Assembly (NCBI RefSeq): GCF_042651565.1
Contig: NZ_JBHSDF010000003.1
DNA: 64,000 nt
Reading direction: 5' to 3' (one strand)
From: Salinispirillum marinum
Lineage (GTDB): Bacteria > Pseudomonadota > Gammaproteobacteria > Pseudomonadales > Natronospirillaceae
Below the pieces are notes generated by a model that saw nothing but the letters and a program-made list of their open reading frames with translations, had not been told where the DNA came from and made no database searches. Within the stretch, counting starts at the first letter, position 1. Every line of letters starts with the position of its first letter. A program made the position numbers and the translations under genes. Of the stretch, positions 24,743 to 33,486 are shown piece by piece.

Positions 24743-25657
24743 ATGTCCGACGAGTTATATGCGGCCATTGATCTCGGGGCGAATTCTTTTCACCTGGTGA
24801 TCATGCGTAGGCAAGACAGCCAATTGGTAACCGTCGATGGCTACCGGGAAATTGTTCGTCTTGCCAGTGGCATTCATCCCGACACGCACCAACTTCGCCC
24901 CGAAGCGCGGCGTCGTGCCTTGCGTTGCTTGCAGGACATTCGCCAGCGCTTAGCACTACATTCCGTGCAAAAAGTGCGGGTAGTCGGCACCAGTGCGTTT
25001 CGCGCCATGCGCCACAACGCCGACTTTTTAAGCGCGGCGGAAACCGCCCTTGGCCTGCCAATTGAAATTGTGTCCGGTGAAGACGAAGCGCGGCTAATTT
25101 ATTTGGGGGCAACCTGGGGTTTGCCCCAATCGCACCGGTTGGTGGTGGATATTGGCGGTGGCAGCACCGAGATCATCATCGGGCACGGTGCGGAAACCCA
25201 AATGGCCATCAGTTTGGATGTGGGCAGCGCGTCCTTGTCGGCGGCCTTCTTTCAGGCCAATCGAATCAATCAAAATCATTTAGAGAAAGCTCGATCGCAT
25301 GTGAAACATTTGCTCGAGCGCCAGTTTAAGCCGGAACAGCTTCCGAACCATCCGCTCTTGGCGGTGGGGTCTTCGGGCACAGCGAAAAGCCTGAGTTGGG
25401 TGATGCGCTCGCTGCATTTATCGAACGGTGACATCACGCTGGATGGTTTAAGCCGCATTGCGCCACTGTTGTGGCAGGTACAAAATATTGATCAGCTTAG
25501 CCAGGTGTTAAACCTAAACGTTCGCCGCACGCATGTGTTTCCCGGCGGCTATGTAATCATGGATGAAATATTTCGTACCCTGAATATTGAACGAATGACC
25601 ATCTCTGCCCGTGCCTTGCGTGAGGGCATGATTGTAGAGATGTTGCAAAGCGCTTGA
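24743..25657 (+). CDS. Ppx/GppA-family phosphatase
   Basis: Protein of 304 aa of the sugar kinase/Hsp70/actin fold, equal to the catalytic half of exopolyphosphatase or guanosine pentaphosphatase. YAAIDLGANSFHLVIM at residues 5-20 is the phosphate-1 loop, SGEDEARLIYLG near 110 carries the catalytic Glu, and VDIGGGSTEIII near 135 is the phosphate-2 loop. The C-terminal HD-like half of long Ppx proteins is missing, as in the short branch of the family. It may hydrolyse polyphosphate or pppGpp; which one is open. Confidence 0.92.
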   Translation: MSDELYAAIDLGANSFHLVIMRRQDSQLVTVDGYREIVRLASGIHPDTHQLRPEARRRALRCLQDIRQRLALHSVQKVRVVGTSAFRAMRHNADFLSAAETALGLPIEIVSGEDEARLIYLGATWGLPQSHRLVVDIGGGSTEIIIGHGAETQMAISLDVGSASLSAAFFQANRINQNHLEKARSHVKHLLERQFKPEQLPNHPLLAVGSSGTAKSLSWVMRSLHLSNGDITLDGLSRIAPLLWQVQNIDQLSQVLNLNVRRTHVFPGGYVIMDEIFRTLNIERMTISARALREGMIVEMLQSA

Positions 25658-25713
25658 AATTTCACCGCATCAGCCTTATCTCCTAATGAGTTTTCCACGT
25701 TGAGGGTTTTCCC

Positions 25714-26553
25714 ATGCGTATCATGCTGTTCTTGTTAACGAACTTTGCCATATTAATCACCTTCGGGGTGTTTACGACCGTGGTACTTCCTTTGCTGGGT
25801 ATTCAACTGCAAGGACAAGGTGCGTTGTTGGTCATGGCCCTGTTCTTCGGTATGGGCGGTTCGTTTATTTCGCTCTGGATGTCTAAATTCATCGCCATTA
25901 AATCGACGGGCGCACAGGTCATTAAACAGCCGCGCAATGAAGAAGAGCGCTGGTTGATGTCGACCGTGGCCCGGTTGGCGAAGCAAGCGGGTATCGGCAT
26001 GCCGGATGTGGCCATTTACGGCGGGCAGGAGGTCAATGCGTTTGCGACAGGATCGAACCGCAATAATGCGTTGGTGGCGGTGAGCGTTGGGCTGCTGCGG
26101 GGCATGACGAAAGATGAACAAGAGGCGGTGCTGGCGCACGAGATCAGCCACATTGCAAACGGCGATATGGTGACGCTGACGCTGGTTCAAGGGGTAATGA
26201 ACACCTTCGTGATCTATTTTGCGCGCGTGGTGGCCAGTGTGGTAAACCGCGGCGGGCAACAAAGTGGTCTAGCCTACTTTATGACGGTGATGGCGCTACA
26301 GGTGGTATTCGGCATCCTCGCCAGTGTGGTGGTGAACTGGTTCTCACGCCGGCGTGAATTCGGTGCTGATTTCGGTGCGGCGCAGTTGGTCGGTAAACAG
26401 AAAATGATTGCCGCGCTGCAACGCTTGAAAGGTGGCGCTGATTCGCAACTGGAAGGCCAAATGGTGGCTTTCGGCATCAAAGGCAAAGCGTCCGACCTAT
26501 TCGCTACGCACCCGCCTTTGGATAGCCGTATCGAGGCGCTGCGTAACCTGTAG
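25714..26553 (+). CDS. htpX: Membrane zinc metalloprotease HtpX
   Basis: Inner-membrane M48 protease of 279 aa that degrades misfolded membrane proteins with FtsH. Two N-terminal membrane segments (about residues 5-25 and 35-55), zinc site HEISH at H142-E143-H146 with the third ligand in REFGADFGAAQL, and two further hydrophobic stretches around 155-175 and 190-212. The end THPPLDSRIEALRNL is typical. Expected to respond to envelope stress. Complete. Confidence 0.97.
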   Translation: MRIMLFLLTNFAILITFGVFTTVVLPLLGIQLQGQGALLVMALFFGMGGSFISLWMSKFIAIKSTGAQVIKQPRNEEERWLMSTVARLAKQAGIGMPDVAIYGGQEVNAFATGSNRNNALVAVSVGLLRGMTKDEQEAVLAHEISHIANGDMVTLTLVQGVMNTFVIYFARVVASVVNRGGQQSGLAYFMTVMALQVVFGILASVVVNWFSRRREFGADFGAAQLVGKQKMIAALQRLKGGADSQLEGQMVAFGIKGKASDLFATHPPLDSRIEALRNL

Positions 26554-26608
26554 CATTCTTTAACGCAAGCCTGCCTAAAAGCGGGCCTAAAGAACCATCG
26601 CTGCACCG

Positions 26609-26722
26609 CCTGTGTAGGCCAAGGTAGCCAATACGGGGACGCCGTGAATCCATCCCTGGAGGCTTGTTTGCAGCATCCATGCTGCAACACACCCCTTAAT
26701 TGGCTACCTTGGCCTACACAGG
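26609..26722 (+). repeat. Long inverted repeat element, copy 2
   Basis: Arms 26609-26632 and 26699-26722 are perfectly complementary over 24 nt. The core has GGGACGCCGT (26636-26645), a hairpin TCC-ATCCCT-GGA, then GGCTTG and a stem TTGCAGC/GCTGCAA with loop ATCCAT (26668-26687), then ACACCCC. It lies between the convergent htpX and znuB genes, where it would act as a two-way terminator. Same core as copies 1 and 3, arms unrelated. Confidence 0.88.
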
Positions 26723-26755
26723 CTATCGACCGGGCGTGCTACCGCCGGAAACAGA

Positions 26756-27562
26756 CTATCTGGCTGTTCTCAGCCTTTGCCACATCGCCGAACCTAGCCA
26801 AAGGGCAACAAACGCCAGTAAGGCGACCACCACGATGGCCGGGCCGGTCGGCCAATCCAAAAACCAACTGGAGGCAATGCCGAGCATAACGGAACAGAGC
26901 CCAATGATCGTCGCCAGGATCGCCATGTGCTCTGGCTCCCGACTCACCGGGCGCGCCGCCGCCGCCGGAATCAACAGCAACGCCGAGATCAACAGCACCC
27001 CGACCCACTGCATGGCCAGCGCCACAAACGCCGCCAACAGCACCATAAACTGACCGCGCAACGCACTCACATTGATGCCTTCGGCTTGCGCTAAATCGGG
27101 CGAGAGAATCGTCAACATCAAACTGCGCCAACGCATGATTAACCAACCCAGCCCGATGATCAACAACACCAGCAACAACCCTGCGTCGCTCCAGCGTACA
27201 CTCAGTAAATCACCGATCAACAACGTATTCACGTTTGCCTGCGCCGACGATAAACCGTACACCACCAATAACCCCAACGCTAACGAACCGTGCGACAGCA
27301 CCGCCAACCACGTATCGGCTGCCAGTGTGGCAATGCGCTCCGCGCGCCACAGAATTAACGCAAAGACCAACGTACCCAGCAACGCACCGGCCGCTGGTGT
27401 CCATTGCCAAAACAGGCCAAGGCCCACGCCCAACAGGGACGCATGCGCCAACGCATCACCAAAGAATGCCATGCGCTGCCATACCAGCAAACTGCCAAAA
27501 GGTCCGGCCAACAACATCAGCCCGCAACCCGCAAACAACGGTAGAAGCCACAGTTCAGTCAT
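26756..27562 (-). CDS. znuB: Zinc ABC transporter permease ZnuB
   Basis: Inner-membrane permease of about 268 aa with some eight hydrophobic segments, of the ABC-3 family for zinc or manganese. WQRMAFFGDALAHASLLGVGLG near residues 26-47 is the conserved coupling region. The ATG at 27562 overlaps the end of znuC by 8 nt, which decides the start over an upstream one at 27586. It works with ZnuC and a periplasmic ZnuA that is not in the window. Metal specificity is inferred from family and partner. Confidence 0.93.
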   Translation of the reverse strand: MTELWLLPLFAGCGLMLLAGPFGSLLVWQRMAFFGDALAHASLLGVGLGLFWQWTPAAGALLGTLVFALILWRAERIATLAADTWLAVLSHGSLALGLLVVYGLSSAQANVNTLLIGDLLSVRWSDAGLLLVLLIIGLGWLIMRWRSLMLTILSPDLAQAEGINVSALRGQFMVLLAAFVALAMQWVGVLLISALLLIPAAAARPVSREPEHMAILATIIGLCSVMLGIASSWFLDWPTGPAIVVVALLAFVALWLGSAMWQRLRTAR

Positions 27563-28295
27563 TGACGACCGAGCCCCCTTGCTCACTCAAATCATGCGCA
27601 TGCGTATGATGGTGGTGATACACCCCTAATGTTGCAGCGTCACGGCGGCCGAAGATTTCCACAAATTCCGGATGATTTTCGATGGTTTCCGGGGTGCCAT
27701 GACAACACACGTGATGATTCAGGCAGATCACATGGTCGGTCGCCGCCATGACCACATGCAGATCGTGCGATACCATCAACACACTGCACGCCAGGTCTTC
27801 TTTCAACGAATGAATCAGGCGATACAGTGCCGCCTCACCCATAAAATCCACCCCTTGCACGGGTTCATCCAACACCAACAAATGAGGCCGTTGTAACAGT
27901 GCACGCGACAACAACACGCGCTGCAATTCCCCGCCCGACAGTGCCGTAATATTGCGCTGGTGTAAGTGCGCTACACCGGTTTTTGCCAGCGCATTGTCCA
28001 CTTCGATTTTCGGTGCCTTCACCTGCAAGGTCATGAAGCGTCCAACACTAATGGGCAACAATTGATTTAATGGCAGTTTCTGTGGCATGTAGCCAATGGT
28101 TAAACCGGGTTGGCGAGTGACTTCGCCCGTGGTAGGGGTTTCCAGGCCCAGCAGCACCTTCAACAAAGACGACTTCCCGGCCCCGTTCGGGCCCACAATG
28201 GTGACAATTTGCTGTGGTCCAATCGACAAGGAAATATGATCGAGAATTTTCTTTCCCTGTTTCTCCAAGCTGATGTTTTTGGCGGTTAATAACAC
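27555..28295 (-). CDS. znuC: Zinc ABC transporter ATP-binding protein ZnuC
   Basis: ATPase of 246 aa with Walker A GPNGAGKSS near residue 38, signature LSGGELQRVLLSRALL near 130, and Walker B LLVLDEPVQGVD. A histidine-rich C-terminus (GVYHHHHTHAHD) is characteristic of ZnuC and probably binds metal. First gene of znuC-znuB. In many relatives zur sits directly next to znuCB; here neither zur nor znuA is adjacent. No clear Zur box is visible upstream. Confidence 0.95.
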   Translation of the reverse strand: MLLTAKNISLEKQGKKILDHISLSIGPQQIVTIVGPNGAGKSSLLKVLLGLETPTTGEVTRQPGLTIGYMPQKLPLNQLLPISVGRFMTLQVKAPKIEVDNALAKTGVAHLHQRNITALSGGELQRVLLSRALLQRPHLLVLDEPVQGVDFMGEAALYRLIHSLKEDLACSVLMVSHDLHVVMAATDHVICLNHHVCCHGTPETIENHPEFVEIFGRRDAATLGVYHHHHTHAHDLSEQGGSVVND

Positions 28296-28432
28296 GGCAG
28301 GTGCTCAGTAGGTTAGAAAGCTAACGCATCATACCAGAGTCCTAAATCCGCTCCTATGCCACACAAAAGATTGTGGATTGTTAATAACTCAGGTACACAT
28401 AGAGCCTTCTTAGTGCACTCTTGAGGTAGACC

Positions 28433-28672
28433 ATGGCATTTGCACCGGACCATTTGGCAGAATTGAATGTACTCGCCTTGTTTGATTCGGCCTCGCAACA
28501 GGTCGGCATCAAGATTCACCAGCACGAAGCCCCCGCCGACACCGTGGCCGCCGCACAGCGCTTACACACCAAAGGTTTAATCAGCCAGAGCGACGGCGGC
28601 TATTTAACGCCACTGGGCAGTGAAGCCGTTGAACTGACGCAAAAGTTACAAGCCATTCTGGCGAATGCCTAA
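28433..28672 (+). CDS. TIGR02647 family protein
   Basis: Conserved small cytoplasmic protein of 79 aa known from Pseudomonas and marine relatives. The sequence matches the family pattern: HLAELNVLALFDSASQQVGIKIH at residues 7-29 (helix with a small-residue turn), then AAAQRLHTKGLISQSDGGYLTPLG resembling a winged-helix segment, and a C-terminal helix. The function is unknown; a DNA-binding role has been suggested by fold only. GAGGTAG provides the ribosome site. Confidence 0.85.
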   Translation: MAFAPDHLAELNVLALFDSASQQVGIKIHQHEAPADTVAAAQRLHTKGLISQSDGGYLTPLGSEAVELTQKLQAILANA

Positions 28673-28693
28673 GGCAGGCATTAAGGTCGTTGG

Positions 28694-28722
28694 TTGGTGC
28701 GACCGTTGCGCAATGCTACACT
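28694..28722 (+). promoter_or_regulatory. Probable hemC promoter
   Basis: TTGGTG (28694-28699) and TACACT (28717-28722) with 17 nt spacing, 32 nt before the hemC ATG. Confidence 0.5.
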
Positions 28723-28754
28723 ACGCGCCTCCATTTTTTACCAGATAGCATGCC

Positions 28755-29699
28755 ATGAAATCCCATCTTCGCATTGCCACGCGCACCAGTCCTCTTGCCC
28801 TGTGGCAGGCCCAGTACGTCACTGATGCCCTGCAACGTCACCATCCTGAACTTACCGTTGAATGGGTAAAAATGGTGACTCAGGGCGACAAAATACTCGA
28901 CGTTGCGTTGTCCAAAGTCGGTGGTAAAGGCTTGTTTGTGAAAGAGCTGGAGTTGGCTCTCCTGGATGGCAGCGCTGACATCGCCGTGCACTCGATGAAA
29001 GATGTCCCCATGGAACTGGACGCAGCGTTCTCCTTACCCGTGATCTGCGAACGCGGCGACCCTGCGGATGCGTTTGTGTCCAACACCTATGCCCGCTTGG
29101 AAGACTTACCGTCGGGTGCGGTGGTCGGTACGTCCAGTTTGCGGCGGCAAGCGCAACTGTTAGCCTGGCGACCCGATTTAACCATTGAGTTCTTGCGCGG
29201 CAACGTAGGCACGCGCTTGGGCAAACTCGACGCAGGCCAGTACGATGCCATTATTCTGGCGGCTGCGGGTTTAAAGCGCTTGGAATTGGACGACCGCATT
29301 CGCCAACGCATTGATTATGACCTGTCCCTTCCAGCCTGTGGGCAGGGCGCCGTGGGCATTGAATGCCGCGCCGATGACGCAGCAACACAAGCCTTGCTGG
29401 CCTGTTTGAACCATGCAGAAACGCACGCCCGCTTGTGGGCCGAACGGGCGATGAACCGGCGTTTGAACGGCGGTTGCCAAGTGCCCATCGCTGGCTATAC
29501 GTGGCTCGACGGTCAACATTTAAAACTGGAAGGCCGGATTGGCTTTCCGAACGGTACTGGTCTGATCAAAGTCAGCCAGGACACCACGCTGGCTGGCTTG
29601 AACGACCAAGCCAGTGCCGAAGCCCTTGGCATTGCGGTGGCAGACGCCATGTTAGCGCAAGGGGCGGATGCCATCCTACGCAGCCTCGACCTAATGTGA
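28755..29699 (+). CDS. hemC: Porphobilinogen deaminase (hydroxymethylbilane synthase)
   Basis: Cytoplasmic enzyme of 314 aa joining four porphobilinogens into hydroxymethylbilane, the linear tetrapyrrole of heme synthesis. The dipyrromethane cofactor cysteine is C241 in NRRLNGGCQVPIAGY. Other conserved parts are RIATRTSPLALWQA at the start, HSMKDVPMEL, and FLRGNVGTRLGKL. First gene of a tight hemC-hemD-hemX-hemY unit; hemD starts 7 nt after its stop. Confidence 0.98.
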   Translation: MKSHLRIATRTSPLALWQAQYVTDALQRHHPELTVEWVKMVTQGDKILDVALSKVGGKGLFVKELELALLDGSADIAVHSMKDVPMELDAAFSLPVICERGDPADAFVSNTYARLEDLPSGAVVGTSSLRRQAQLLAWRPDLTIEFLRGNVGTRLGKLDAGQYDAIILAAAGLKRLELDDRIRQRIDYDLSLPACGQGAVGIECRADDAATQALLACLNHAETHARLWAERAMNRRLNGGCQVPIAGYTWLDGQHLKLEGRIGFPNGTGLIKVSQDTTLAGLNDQASAEALGIAVADAMLAQGADAILRSLDLM

Positions 29700-29706
29700 T
29701 CGCAGC

Positions 29707-30456
29707 ATGCAGACTGTCATAGCGCTGACCAAACCCTTAGCTCAACAAGCTTCCTGGCAGGCCGCATTAGAAGCCAAGGGTTATCAGGTAGTGAATGCGC
29801 CCCTGATTCAAACAGAACACTTACCTGAAACAGCGGAACAACGTGCGGTTTGGTTGGACTTGGATTTATTTGCGGGTGTTGTTGTCGTCAGCCCCACAGC
29901 GGCAGCACAATTGCTCAACGCGCTGGACCAATACTGGCCGCAACCACCGCTCGGTGTGCATTGGGTATGCAATGGCTCTGGCACCGCCCAGGCGCTGTTA
30001 GCGGGCGGGTTGACCCCGGTACTTTACCCCACTCTCGGTAATCGGGCGGAAGACGTATTGGCACTGGCAGAATTGCAAGAAGTGCAAGGGCAGCGTTGGC
30101 TCATTGTGGCGGGCGAAGGTGGCCGCGATGTTACCCAGCCCGGCTTACAAGCGCGTGGCGCGCAAGTGACACGGCTGAGCGTTTATCGCCGTGCGCCACT
30201 CACGCTGGCACCAGCGGTGTTAGCAAGCCTGCAACAGCCGCAAGTGATTGTGCAGATATCGTCACAAGTAGCGCTCGATAGTTTGACTTCTCAAGCGTCG
30301 CTGGTTACAAAACAACATACCGCTTTATTGCTCAGCAGCCCCCGATTGGTCACACTGGCAGAGCAAGCGGGTTGGGAACGGCGGGTCATCGCCCCAGGAG
30401 CCAGTCTGGAAGCAACCCTTCAAGCGTTGAATTCACTACAGGAAACCACATCGTGA
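29707..30456 (+). CDS. hemD: Uroporphyrinogen-III synthase
   Basis: Enzyme of 249 aa that closes hydroxymethylbilane with inversion of ring D. The family is poorly conserved in sequence, but PLIQTEH near the N-terminus, VVSPTAAAQLLNAL near 60, and SLEATLQAL at the end fit, and gene position after hemC is decisive. A two-lobed HemD fold is expected. Its stop overlaps the GTG of the next gene. Confidence 0.93.
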   Translation: MQTVIALTKPLAQQASWQAALEAKGYQVVNAPLIQTEHLPETAEQRAVWLDLDLFAGVVVVSPTAAAQLLNALDQYWPQPPLGVHWVCNGSGTAQALLAGGLTPVLYPTLGNRAEDVLALAELQEVQGQRWLIVAGEGGRDVTQPGLQARGAQVTRLSVYRRAPLTLAPAVLASLQQPQVIVQISSQVALDSLTSQASLVTKQHTALLLSSPRLVTLAEQAGWERRVIAPGASLEATLQALNSLQETTS

Positions 30457-31571
30457 GCGCTGAACACCCACCGAAAGCTCCGAAGCAAGCGCCTGCTGAA
30501 GCAGCAACGACCGAACCCTCGGCGAAGCCTGCCATGAACAGCGCGCCTAAAAAGGTAGCATCCAAAAAGCCGACCGCCAACCGCGGGCGGATAACAGCTC
30601 TCATCGGCGTTCTGGTTCTGCTGGGGGTGTTAGGGACAGCGGGCTGGTTCGGCTGGCAGTTCTGGCAGCAAGAACAACAAAACCTGCAAGCGAACGCGCA
30701 GACACTCGCTGCTCTGGAGCAAGAGCTGGCGCAACAGCGCACCCAGTGGACGGCGCTTGCACGTCGCCTAGATGATCAGCAAGCGGCCAATCAACGCCTC
30801 AATGAAACACTCAGTGCGACGCAGGAAAATCTGGTCAACCTCGCGCAGCAAGTCAACGCCAACGATGGACTGCAAACCAGCGATGTCATCCGTTTGGAAG
30901 TGGAATATTTGTTGCGCACTGCGCGCTACATCGGGCAAGTCACTAAAGACACCGCACAGGCCATGGCTCTATTGCAACAAGCCGATCGCCTGCTCAACGA
31001 ATTGAATGAAGTGGCGTATCTGCCCGTTCGTGCGGCCATCGCACAAGACATGCAGGCGCTGCGCGATGCCCCTAACGCCGACATCGACGGCCTGTACTTT
31101 GCGCTCCAAGCCTTAGAGCAAAGCGCCGTCACCTGGCAATGGTGGCCCGACCGAAGCCCCGCACCCGAGCAACCCGTCAACGCACCCGAAGCGGAGGATG
31201 CCTTGTGGTATGTCGCACTTGGGCGTGAATTACGTCAACTGGTGACCATCCGTTATCGCGGCGACATGACCGCCGATCGTCTACCACCCGAAGCCTTCCA
31301 ACAGATGCACACGCAATTCCGCCTCTTACTGCAACAAGCACAAGTAGCCGCCATACAACGCAACCAAACACTGTATGCCGCGAGCCTGGACCAAGCGCAA
31401 GCGTGGTTTGCCACCGCCACCAGCCAGATTCCGGAAGCCCGCCAAGTGAGTGACCAACTAGCGCAACTTGCCGCGCAATCGGTCGCGGCGGTGATCCCGG
31501 ATGTGGCGCAAGGCCTGACCGCCTTACAAGCGTTGTCGACCACCGAAAGCGCAGAGGACGTTGCCCCATGA
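30453..31571 (+). CDS. hemX: HemX-like membrane protein
   Basis: Single-span inner-membrane protein of about 372 aa. I start it at GTG 30453, which overlaps the hemD stop (GTGA) and has AGGAAA 9 nt upstream; the open frame begins at 30372 inside hemD. The cytoplasmic N-terminus is rich in Lys, Pro and Ala, then comes a membrane segment (about residues 45-65), then a long coiled coil (about 68-125), then a helical domain with DVIRLEVEYLLRTARYI. It was once annotated as uroporphyrinogen-III methyltransferase, without catalytic support. A scaffold role in heme synthesis is presumed. Confidence 0.9.
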   Translation: MSAEHPPKAPKQAPAEAATTEPSAKPAMNSAPKKVASKKPTANRGRITALIGVLVLLGVLGTAGWFGWQFWQQEQQNLQANAQTLAALEQELAQQRTQWTALARRLDDQQAANQRLNETLSATQENLVNLAQQVNANDGLQTSDVIRLEVEYLLRTARYIGQVTKDTAQAMALLQQADRLLNELNEVAYLPVRAAIAQDMQALRDAPNADIDGLYFALQALEQSAVTWQWWPDRSPAPEQPVNAPEAEDALWYVALGRELRQLVTIRYRGDMTADRLPPEAFQQMHTQFRLLLQQAQVAAIQRNQTLYAASLDQAQAWFATATSQIPEARQVSDQLAQLAAQSVAAVIPDVAQGLTALQALSTTESAEDVAP

Positions 31572-32749
31572 AAATGCTGCGTCGCGTCATCATCGTTTTA
31601 ACCGTGCTGCTTTTAGGCGGCGGCTTGGGGTATCTGGCGCGCCAAGATGCCGGATATGTGTTGGTGGCGTGGGGTGATCATGCCTTGGAAATGTCACTCT
31701 GGATTGCGCTTGCTGGCCTCCTGACCATCATTCTTGCTTGGTTACTGGTGCGGCAGATTTTGCGTATGTTTGGCCGTCTTCGTCCTGATCGGGCGCGGCA
31801 AGGCGTGAAGTCGCTGGAAAAAGGCATCATGTACTTTTTGGAGCTAAAAATGCTGCGCTCCAAACGCTTACTGACGCAAGGCGAACGACACAGCCCATTG
31901 CCTTGGGTTAACCAATTGTTGTTGGCCCGTATTGCGCAAGCCGAGAAAGACTACTCCACGGTCGCCCGCTGGCTGGACAAAGCCACCGAAGAAAACCCGC
32001 AAGTGGAACTCGCTTCCGGATTGTTGCTGACGCTGTCAGCCTATGAATCCAAGCAATTTGATCTGGCCTTGGCACACAGCAAACGGTTGAGCCAAAAATA
32101 CCCGGATAACCCCTTTGTGTTGCGTCTGCTGCGCGATGTGCATGTGCGTCTGAAAGACTGGGATGCGCTGCTCGACCTGCAACCCAAACTGATTAAAGCC
32201 GGGCGCAAAGCCGTGGAGCCTTGGCAGCGCCAAATGATTCAAGGCATTCTGGAAACCCGCCCGGCCAATGCTGGCGCACGGCTGCAAAAATGGTGGCAGG
32301 TATTAACGCCACAACAGCAAGCTTCTGAAGAACTGCGTTACGATTATTTGCGCGCCTTGGTCGACTTAGAAAGCCCAACGGTGGCGAAAAAAGCCTTAGA
32401 GAGCGCTCTGAATAAGCAGTGGGATTCGCGCTTAGTGGTACTGTACAGCCAATTAGACACCCCACCACGGGAGCGCTTGGCGCAGGCTGAACGTTGGTTT
32501 AAAAACCACGAAACGGATGCCTTCGGCTATCTGGCATTGGGTCGCCTGTGTTTACAAGAGCAACTCTGGGGCAAAGCCAAAGACTATTTCAACGCGGGCT
32601 TGGCACTAACGCCGTTACCTGAATTGTATTGGGAACTGGCGAAGCTGGAAGAAGCACTGGGTAACTTAACCGAAAGCCATCGTTGCTTAATGGCGCTGGG
32701 TGAGAAGGTGTTGCAGTGTCCAAGCTTACCGCTTCCAGCAAAGCCTTAA
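31568..32749 (+). CDS. hemY: HemY family protein
   Basis: Inner-membrane protein of 393 aa with two N-terminal membrane segments (about residues 5-25 and 40-62) followed by tetratricopeptide-like helical repeats (about 95-380). This proteobacterial HemY is not the Bacillus oxidase of the same name; its exact role in heme synthesis is unclear. The ATG overlaps the hemX stop by 4 nt. Its 3' end overlaps the convergent TrmB-type gene by 4 nt, so no terminator space exists between them. Confidence 0.92.
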   Translation: MKMLRRVIIVLTVLLLGGGLGYLARQDAGYVLVAWGDHALEMSLWIALAGLLTIILAWLLVRQILRMFGRLRPDRARQGVKSLEKGIMYFLELKMLRSKRLLTQGERHSPLPWVNQLLLARIAQAEKDYSTVARWLDKATEENPQVELASGLLLTLSAYESKQFDLALAHSKRLSQKYPDNPFVLRLLRDVHVRLKDWDALLDLQPKLIKAGRKAVEPWQRQMIQGILETRPANAGARLQKWWQVLTPQQQASEELRYDYLRALVDLESPTVAKKALESALNKQWDSRLVVLYSQLDTPPRERLAQAERWFKNHETDAFGYLALGRLCLQEQLWGKAKDYFNAGLALTPLPELYWELAKLEEALGNLTESHRCLMALGEKVLQCPSLPLPAKP

Positions 32750-33486
32750 AGAAGCTGCCAAAGCGCGTCGAATACGAGTTGCTGCGTATCCGCTACAGCG
32801 GGGGACTCAATCACCACCGCGCTGGGTAAATCACCTTGTTGCAGTGCAAACAACGCAACTTTAGGCGGGTAAATGGCGACATAAGCCGACGTGGGTTTGT
32901 CGGTCTTCAACCATTTCCGTTCCGACAACTCGGCTGGGTCACCCCCCTCGCCCACCGCAATAACGCGCACTTGAATGCCCGCCTTTATGCGTTGTTTGGT
33001 ATAAGAGGGAAAAGGCTGATAGAGGTATTTCCGAACCGCACGTGACGAAATCACGCTATAGCTTTTATCTTTCTGCGCCCCTACGGTCGCCAGAATATCT
33101 TTAAGCACGCGCTCGATACCATCGTAACCATCGTAATAACGCACATCCGCCGCCCCCAATTCGGGGCGCAACTGTGTTAACTCGGGAATGATTTCACGCC
33201 CTAGGAACCCCACGGCGGTCTGCAGTTTTTCTTGCCGTTCTTCCGCCAGAACCATCAAACGTTGTGGCGGTTCGGCCGCAAAAAAACGTCGACGCCCCTT
33301 CGGAAACAGGGTCACCACGCCCTTTTCTTGCATGAGTTTTAACAGTTCGTAGGTCGTACCACGGTTCAAGTTGGCCGCTTGGGCGATGTCTCGAATAGAC
33401 GCCGGACCGAGCTTCAACAAGCAACCATAGATCTGTGTTTCCCGTGGCTCCAAGCCCAGTTGCTGCAAGACCTCTACCCGATTCAT
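32746..33486 (-). CDS. TrmB-family transcriptional regulator
   Basis: Regulator of 246 aa. The N-terminal winged helix (residues about 5-75) contains LGPASIRDIAQAANLNRGTTYELLKLMQEKGVV, and the C-terminal sensor part (about 105-246) resembles a phospholipase-D-like effector domain. TrmB proteins are best known as sugar-responsive regulators in archaea; bacterial members vary. Its ATG overlaps the stop of the flavin reductase gene by 4 nt, which indicates co-translation. Its targets are unknown. Confidence 0.85.
   Translation of the reverse strand: MNRVEVLQQLGLEPRETQIYGCLLKLGPASIRDIAQAANLNRGTTYELLKLMQEKGVVTLFPKGRRRFFAAEPPQRLMVLAEERQEKLQTAVGFLGREIIPELTQLRPELGAADVRYYDGYDGIERVLKDILATVGAQKDKSYSVISSRAVRKYLYQPFPSYTKQRIKAGIQVRVIAVGEGGDPAELSERKWLKTDKPTSAYVAIYPPKVALFALQQGDLPSAVVIESPAVADTQQLVFDALWQLL

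Noticed and set aside
26644..27053. Plus-strand frames across the element and znuB
   Set aside because: They are shadows of the inverted repeat and of znuB on the other strand.
28296..28432. Zur box upstream of znuCB
   Set aside because: A GTTAG-AAAG-CTAAC palindrome is present near 28312, but it does not match the AT-rich Zur consensus well enough to call.
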